A stretch of DNA of 20,428 bases from contig CAZEZP010000103.1 in assembly GCA_964516435.1 (NCBI GenBank), positions 1 to 20,428 of the forward strand, read 5' to 3'. Both the position numbers and the translations under genes were made by a program. Of the stretch, positions 15,935 to 20,428 are shown in pieces (position 1 is the first letter of the stretch; every line of letters starts with the position of its first letter). The notes beneath the pieces were generated by a model. The model was not told the DNA's origin. It did no database searches and worked only from the letters and a program-made list of their open reading frames with translations. This stretch comes from HGW-17 sp964516435 (GTDB lineage: Bacteria; Myxococcota_A; Polyangia; HGW-17).

Positions 15935-17785
15935 ATGGCTTTTTTGTTCTTCATTCTCGGATTTTCCTTCGTTTCGTCCCCGGGTGGCGATGCATTTTCA
16001 CGGTTCGTGGAAGAAGCGCACCAGGACGGCCGGCTCACCGTTGCGCAGAAACTCGACATTCTGGAAACCGCCGTCAAGCGTCCGGAAGACCTGCCGGCGC
16101 AGTGGCGCGAACTGCTGAAGGCGCATCCGATCACGCCCGAAAACGCCACGGCCATCCTGGTGGACGTGCTCCAGGAGCGCGCGCGCGCCGGGCTCAAATC
16201 CATGTACCGCTATCCCGCTGAACTGCCGTATTTCCTGGATTCCCAGACCCATCCGGTGCGCGTGTACTACGATGACGAGACGCTTCGCAATCTGGCCCAG
16301 ACCGTGCTCACGGCCGCCGAGCATTCCTGGCAGACGCAGATCCTGGAATGGGGATGGAAGGCGCCGCCCATCGAGACGCCGGAAGGACGCTACCGGCTCT
16401 ATGTCACCACGTCCGGCATGGGCGGCGGCGGCTATACCGCTCCCCTGGGCCCCTGGCCCGACACCGCGTGGGACGACTGCGTATCCTACATCGTCATCGA
16501 CCGGGAAAACGACACGCACAGCGTCAGCGCCGTGGTGGCCCACGAGCTCAACCACGCCATGCAGGCCGCGATGGATTGCCTGGAACCCTCGTCGTTCTGG
16601 GAAAATACGGCCAGTTACATGATGCTGGCCGTGTATCCGGGTTCCATCTGGTATGTGCGCTACTTCCTGCAGAGTTTCCAGGTGGCGCCCCACTGGAGCG
16701 TAGCGGATGGCAACCAGAACAGCGCCTACTGGTATGGCGGCTTCATCTGGCCATACTTTTTGTCCTCGGCTTATGCCCCGGAATGGAACGACGGCTCCTA
16801 CATGCGGGAAATCTGGGAACGCGCCATGCAGTCGTCGAACTTTTCCACGAACGAGCCCCATTGCCTCGATGCCATCGATGCCCAGTTGCGGGAGAGCAAC
16901 GAAAGCAGCCTGGATGCCGCCTTCCATGATTTCAGCCGCGCCCGCTTCTTCATCGACGACCGGATGGATCCGGACTATTCGGTTCTCCCGCATGCCGATC
17001 AGTTGTCTCCATCTCCGGTGCTGGCGGGGACCATCACCGTGCTGCCCGAGCAGCAGACCATCACTCCGCCCAAGTCCATCTGGCCCAAGCCGCTGGGCGT
17101 GAACTACTGGATTCTGGAGACGCCGGCCAATTTCAACCGCAACATGACGCTGGAGGTGATCACCGAGGATGACGCTCCCTGGCATTTCCAACTGGTGAAT
17201 CTCACGGGAAGCCCCGCCGTCCAGCACTTCGATTCCAGCGGCCAGCGCTTTTCGTTCACCTTCGATCCGCTGCCGGGCGGCCGCCAACTGCTCATCGTGG
17301 AGCACATGGCCGGGCCGGATTTCAATCCCAATTTTGTGCCGCGGGACGGGACAGAGTATAAAATGTACCTGCGCTCCACGATTCCCCTGCCCATCGTCAC
17401 CACCGTGACGCCGGGCATGGTCTACGAGGGCAGCGAGGTGGTTCTCAACGTGTATGGAGCCAACCTGCTGGAAAACTGCCAGTTTTCCTTCGTTCCCGAC
17501 CAGTCATTCGAAATCCTCGAGGTCATCGGGACCACCGAAGTGCAGCGCCAGTTGCGGGTGCGGATCCCGAAGGGCGTGCTTCTGGGCGAGTATGCCGTGG
17601 TGGCGACCAATCCCGATGGCGGCAGTTTCCGGCTGGACAATGCCTTCACGGTCGTGAATAACCCTGGGGCCTCTTCGTCAAAGGACGGCTGTTCCTGTTC
17701 CCATCCCGGCTCTTCCGGTTTTTCCGGCTGGTCTTTCTGGATGGCGGCCCTGGCCTTCTGGTGGCTGCGCCGGCGCCGCGGGTGA
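15935..17785 (+). CDS. Putative secreted metalloprotease with TIG domain and MYXO-CTERM-like tail
   Basis: The product is 616 residues. GGAGG (15924-15928) lies six bases before the ATG, and an uncharged hydrophobic signal (MAFLFFILGFSFVSS) follows. The zinc-protease motif is VVAHELNHAMQ, with His203, Glu204 and His207. Glu223 in SFWENTASYMM is a likely third ligand. The order resembles the myxobacterial MXAN_6640 type of putative metalloprotease. Residues ~486-578 look like an IPT/TIG immunoglobulin-like domain (TVTPGMVYEGSEVVLNVYGANL). The C-terminus is Cys586-Ser-Cys588, a Gly/Ser linker, an aromatic-rich helix and Arg612-615, matching the MYXO-CTERM pattern, so the protein is probably processed and anchored at the surface. 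TATAGT at 15911-15916 could be a -10 element. The next gene starts four bases after its stop. Protease activity is inferred from the motif only. Confidence 0.75.
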   Translation: MAFLFFILGFSFVSSPGGDAFSRFVEEAHQDGRLTVAQKLDILETAVKRPEDLPAQWRELLKAHPITPENATAILVDVLQERARAGLKSMYRYPAELPYFLDSQTHPVRVYYDDETLRNLAQTVLTAAEHSWQTQILEWGWKAPPIETPEGRYRLYVTTSGMGGGGYTAPLGPWPDTAWDDCVSYIVIDRENDTHSVSAVVAHELNHAMQAAMDCLEPSSFWENTASYMMLAVYPGSIWYVRYFLQSFQVAPHWSVADGNQNSAYWYGGFIWPYFLSSAYAPEWNDGSYMREIWERAMQSSNFSTNEPHCLDAIDAQLRESNESSLDAAFHDFSRARFFIDDRMDPDYSVLPHADQLSPSPVLAGTITVLPEQQTITPPKSIWPKPLGVNYWILETPANFNRNMTLEVITEDDAPWHFQLVNLTGSPAVQHFDSSGQRFSFTFDPLPGGRQLLIVEHMAGPDFNPNFVPRDGTEYKMYLRSTIPLPIVTTVTPGMVYEGSEVVLNVYGANLLENCQFSFVPDQSFEILEVIGTTEVQRQLRVRIPKGVLLGEYAVVATNPDGGSFRLDNAFTVVNNPGASSSKDGCSCSHPGSSGFSGWSFWMAALAFWWLRRRRG

Positions 17786-17789
17786 AACC

Positions 17790-18965
17790 ATGTGGTGGAT
17801 GATCGCATTGGCTTTGTGGGGACAGGCGGAAGCAGCCCGTCCCCGTACGCTGGTGGTAGTGCAGGCCAACGGCAGGCAGAAGGACATCCGCCGCTACGAT
17901 CTGCGCAAGGGGGCGCAGGGATTCCTCACGAAGAGTCCAGTGGAGGAAACGGCGCTCTTGTGCCGCAAGGACCGGGTGGTTTTCGTCGCCGGCAATGAGA
18001 TCCGCTGGCTGGATGCCCAGAAGCCCGGCCAGGAGAACGCCGTTGGAACCCTGCCCCGGGAACTCGTATCCGCCATGGGAAACCGGCTGCGCCATTTCCT
18101 GCGCTGGTCTCACGATGGCTCGCTGCTGGCGTTTCCCGGAAGCACGGACATTTTCGTCAAGGGGATAGGTTCTGCGGTTTCCCATACGATTTCCCCCGAC
18201 CCGGGGGTGCGCGTGGTGCATCCCGTATTCTGGCGGCCCGGTGCGGCTGAACTGGCCTACCTGACGCAAAGCGATGCCCAGGTGGCGCTGAATCTGCATC
18301 CGGTGAGCCGGGTACAGCCGCGCCTGGCCGTGACGGTCGTGCAGGCCAGGGGCACGGTGACGGCTTCGGACATGCATTTTTCCGCGGATGGAAAGATGCT
18401 GGCACTGAATCTCGATTTCCAGCCCGAAAAAGGCCGCATCGCGCGCTACTTCCTGCTGCTCGATGCGGAAAAGGGCCAGCCCGTGGCGCTGTCCCCATCG
18501 TGGAAGATCGAGAAATTCCATGGATTCAGTCCGAAGGGAGAACTGGTTTTTTCCGGCAGCGTGGGGGGGCCCATGTCGCTGGTGTACCTCTCTCCGGCCA
18601 ACCCGAAGAACCCGCAGGTGCTCGAACACCTGCTCAAGCGGGACGTCTACGAATACATCCCCCGCATGGATCTCACGCTGCTGCATACGGCCGGACAGAA
18701 GTGCGAGGACCGTCCGAGGCTGATCGCCCTGGACCGCCGCGCCCAGGATCGGCGCCTGCTGAAGTGGGCGGAATGGACGGAAATCCTGGCGCTGGATTCC
18801 ACCCGTGTCTGGGGGATTTTCCGGGCGGGCGGCGCCTGCGATGATCCGCATCCGGCGCTGTATCTCATGCGCATGGATGGTTCCGGCCTGCTCGACGAGA
18901 TGCCCAAGAACCGGTTTTCGGTGCTGCAGGGCGTTTCCCCGGAACAGGCCGCTATCTGCGACTGA
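17790..18965 (+). CDS. Secreted beta-propeller-like protein of unknown function
   Basis: This encodes 391 residues. It begins four bases after the metalloprotease stop without a clear Shine-Dalgarno, so it is probably translationally coupled. The signal peptide is MWWMIALALWGQAEA, with cleavage before ARP. The mature part has repeated short beta-rich blocks with turns such as LRWSHDGSLLAF, MHFSADGKMLALNL and FHGFSPKGELVFSG. These 'S-x-D/K-G-x-L' turns resemble TolB/WD40-like (PD40) propeller blades. No catalytic motif is visible and there are only three Cys after the signal. The coupling suggests it works with or on the protease product, perhaps as a periplasmic scaffold; that is inference. 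No terminator is apparent before the next promoter. Confidence 0.6.
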   Translation: MWWMIALALWGQAEAARPRTLVVVQANGRQKDIRRYDLRKGAQGFLTKSPVEETALLCRKDRVVFVAGNEIRWLDAQKPGQENAVGTLPRELVSAMGNRLRHFLRWSHDGSLLAFPGSTDIFVKGIGSAVSHTISPDPGVRVVHPVFWRPGAAELAYLTQSDAQVALNLHPVSRVQPRLAVTVVQARGTVTASDMHFSADGKMLALNLDFQPEKGRIARYFLLLDAEKGQPVALSPSWKIEKFHGFSPKGELVFSGSVGGPMSLVYLSPANPKNPQVLEHLLKRDVYEYIPRMDLTLLHTAGQKCEDRPRLIALDRRAQDRRLLKWAEWTEILALDSTRVWGIFRAGGACDDPHPALYLMRMDGSGLLDEMPKNRFSVLQGVSPEQAAICD

Positions 18966-18977
18966 CCAAAAATGATC

Positions 18978-18993
18978 CCGTCAAACCGTCAAA
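18978..18993 (+). repeat. Tandem 8-bp repeat at the -35 position of the Cys-rich gene
   Basis: CCGTCAAA occurs twice head to tail (18978-18985 and 18986-18993), immediately upstream of an extended -10 element. This is the position where an activator would bind. Confidence 0.75.
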
Positions 18994-18997
18994 ATTC

Positions 18998-19006
18998 TGG
19001 TATACT
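18998..19006 (+). promoter_or_regulatory. Extended -10 promoter of the Cys-rich lipoprotein gene
   Basis: TGGTATACT combines the TGn extension with a five-of-six -10 hexamer (19001-19006). No good -35 is present; a tandem repeat occupies that region. Transcription would begin near 19013, just ahead of GGGAGGA (19016-19022) and the ATG at 19027. Confidence 0.5.
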
Positions 19007-19026
19007 GCCGTTCGCGGGAGGATGTC

Positions 19027-20428
19027 ATGCGTAAAATCCGATTGCTTTCTTCGGCTTTGGTGAGTGTTTTCTTCCTGTTTTCCTGCGCCGGAAAGACCTC
19101 TTCCGGAACCGTCTTCTGCGGTGACGGCAAGGTCCAGGGCGATGAGGAATGCGAACCGCCGGGCGAAGGCGCCTGCGACGCCACCTGTCACCGGGATGTT
19201 TCCAAATGTGGCAACGGCACGTGCGAGGCGCCCGAGGACGAGGCCAACTGCCCGGATGACTGCGATCATTCCGGCCCGTACTGCGGTGACGGCGCCATCA
19301 ACGGCACGGAGATGTGCGACACGGACCAACTGGGTTCGGCGACCTGCGCGAGCCTGGGGTTCGATGGCGGCACGCTCGCCTGCGCAGCCAACTGCCAGTA
19401 CGATGTCTCCGGCTGCACCCGTAATCCCGTGTGCGGCAACGGCACCCTGGAAGCCGGAGAAAACTGCGATGGCGAGAACCTCAACAACCAGTCCTGCCAG
19501 ACGCTGGGGCTGGGTTCCGGCGTGCTCGCCTGCCGGGACGACTGCACGTTCGACGTCTCGCGCTGCTCGTCCTGCGGCAACAACGTCATCGATGCCGGCG
19601 AGGAATGCGACACGGATCAACTGGGGACCGCGACCTGCACGAGTCTGGGATTCGTGGGCGGCGACCTGCGTTGCGGCTCCGACTGCCGCTACGACACCCG
19701 CAACTGCCAACTGGCCTCCTGCGGCAACGGAACGGTGGAGTCGGGCGAGCAGTGCGACGGCTCCAGCCTCAATGGCAAGACTTGCGTGACGGAAGGGTTC
19801 ACTGGCGGCACGCTGTCCTGCAATCCCGACTGCTCGCTCAACACGTCCAACTGCTCGCGCTGCGGCAACGGCGCCGTGGAAGCCGGCGAGCAGTGCGACG
19901 GCTCCAACCTGGGCACCGGCACCTGCGTGTCCCAGGGATTTTCGGGCGGCACGCTCGCCTGCAATGCCAACTGCACGTACAACACCGCCGGCTGCACCCG
20001 CTGCGGCAACGGCGTGGTGGAAACCGGCGAGGAATGCGACGGCAGCAATTTCAATGGCGCCACCTGCGTCTCCCAGGGCTACGCGGGCGGCACGCTCGCC
20101 TGCACTGCGGACTGCACGTTCGACAAGTCGCGGTGCACGGAGAACCGCTGTGGCAACGGCAGAATCGACATGGGTGAGGAGTGCGACGGCACGGCGCTCG
20201 CGGGCGCGACGCGCGGAGGACCAGCGCGGCCCACACGCATTCACCCATGCTACCACAATAAAGACGGGCACCATCACATTGAGTACAACAGCAACGAGTT
20301 GCCCCATCGCTCCCACGGCTCCACCGATATGCAAACGGCTCCACCGGTTGCAAGCATAAGCTCAGCCGACTCAGGCCACAAGCACCATCCCATTCCCCCC
20401 CTAGGCTCAGCAGGGCACCATGTGCAAC
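19027..20428 (+). CDS. Cys-rich repeat lipoprotein, open at the window end
   Basis: The frame is open from ATG 19027 to the window end (467 codons seen). The N-terminus has Arg/Lys, a hydrophobic run and a lipobox-like Leu17-Phe18-Ser19-Cys20, so it is probably lipid-anchored. Two shorter Cys blocks are followed by seven tandem units of about 46-50 residues. Each begins CGNG-(V/T/A)-(V/L/I)-E-x-G-E-(E/Q/N)-C-D and continues ...TC...GF-x-GG-x-L-x-C-x-x-(N/D)-C...C, with six Cys per unit. This resembles the DUF4215-like and related Cys-rich repeats abundant on myxobacterial and bradymonad surfaces. Pairing into disulfides is expected outside the cytoplasm. The seventh unit starts at 20149 and breaks off near 20210. 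The following residues are His-rich with a single Cys, so the true C-terminus is probably not seen. Confidence 0.8.
   Translation, partial: MRKIRLLSSALVSVFFLFSCAGKTSSGTVFCGDGKVQGDEECEPPGEGACDATCHRDVSKCGNGTCEAPEDEANCPDDCDHSGPYCGDGAINGTEMCDTDQLGSATCASLGFDGGTLACAANCQYDVSGCTRNPVCGNGTLEAGENCDGENLNNQSCQTLGLGSGVLACRDDCTFDVSRCSSCGNNVIDAGEECDTDQLGTATCTSLGFVGGDLRCGSDCRYDTRNCQLASCGNGTVESGEQCDGSSLNGKTCVTEGFTGGTLSCNPDCSLNTSNCSRCGNGAVEAGEQCDGSNLGTGTCVSQGFSGGTLACNANCTYNTAGCTRCGNGVVETGEECDGSNFNGATCVSQGYAGGTLACTADCTFDKSRCTENRCGNGRIDMGEECDGTALAGATRGGPARPTRIHPCYHNKDGHHHIEYNSNELPHRSHGSTDMQTAPPVASISSADSGHKHHPIPPLGSAGHHVQ
19282..20210 (+). repeat. Tandem Cys-rich coding repeats, six complete and one broken
   Basis: Units begin at the CGxG motif near 19282, 19432, 19576, 19720, 19861, 20002 and 20149. 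Period is about 141-150 bases. The last three complete units are most alike, sharing the GGCACGCTC...TGC block, which suggests recent duplication. Confidence 0.85.
20211..20428. other. Terminal segment unlike the adjoining gene; possible junction or chimera
   Basis: After about 20210 the expected continuation of the seventh Cys unit (Thr-Cys...) is lost, and GC falls to about 58-60%. The plus frame stays open but is His-rich. The opposite strand encodes a hydrophobic stretch (GQLVAVVLNVMVPVFIVVAW) with no recognisable family. ACGGCTCCACCG occurs twice, at 20315-20326 and 20335-20346. This may be real sequence from a rearrangement or an assembly artefact. Confidence 0.5.

Noticed and set aside
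18952..20334. Minus-strand frame with Ala/Val repeats opposite the Cys-rich gene
   Set aside because: The repeats are the antisense of the Cys units. Only the first ~40 residues, from the odd terminal segment, might be real coding, and they are noted as part of the junction.

Overview
This window comes from a high-GC Gram-negative bacterium. It encodes an Omp85 outer-membrane protein, two lipoprotein signals, and two neighbouring secreted proteins that end in a Cys-x-Cys, hydrophobic helix, Arg-cluster tail resembling the MYXO-CTERM sorting signal. There is also a tandem Cys-rich repeat surface protein. That mix is typical of Myxococcota, Bradymonadota and related former Deltaproteobacteria. 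The placement is inferred from protein style only; no rRNA or other taxonomic marker beyond rplS is present.

Layout: (1) 46-516 (-) is a small orphan lipoprotein of lower GC. (2) 517-820 is a 304-base intergenic region with candidate promoters for the lipoprotein and for pgi. (3) 821-2473 (+) is glucose-6-phosphate isomerase, full length with its catalytic residues. (4) 2529-5342 (-) is a large polytopic membrane protein of GT-C/PTPS-related type with an unusual AT-rich coiled-coil linker and an extracytoplasmic C-terminal domain. (5) 5576-8473 (+) is an Omp85/BamA-type protein with about seven POTRA units. (6) 8627-9001 (+) is ribosomal protein L19, behind a good sigma70-like promoter embedded in a 9-bp inverted repeat. 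(7) 9067-11070 (+) is an RNase II-like exoribonuclease, overlapped by 17 bases by (8) 11054-12451 (+), a second polytopic GT-C-like membrane protein. (9) 12461-13729 (-) is an M48/Ste24-type zinc protease. (10) 13837-15807 (+) is a GH18 glycosidase-like protein and (11) 15935-17785 (+) is an HExxH putative metalloprotease with a TIG domain; both carry MYXO-CTERM-like tails. (12) 17790-18965 (+) is a secreted beta-propeller-like protein, probably translationally coupled to the protease. (13) 19027 to the window end (+) is a Cys-rich repeat lipoprotein.

The right third (13.8-20.4 kb) reads as a cell-envelope and secretion neighbourhood: carbohydrate hydrolysis, proteolysis, a propeller scaffold and a disulfide-rich surface repeat protein. 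The left and middle hold housekeeping functions (pgi, rplS, RNase) interleaved with envelope functions. The last ~218 bases abruptly lose the Cys-repeat pattern near 20210 and look like either a real junction or an assembly chimera.

I found no RNA genes, CRISPR, insertion sequence, phage or defence genes. I do not see a clearly novel multi-gene system. The most unusual points are the paired MYXO-CTERM-like proteins, the Cys-repeat protein with its broken end, and the symmetric element around the rplS promoter.
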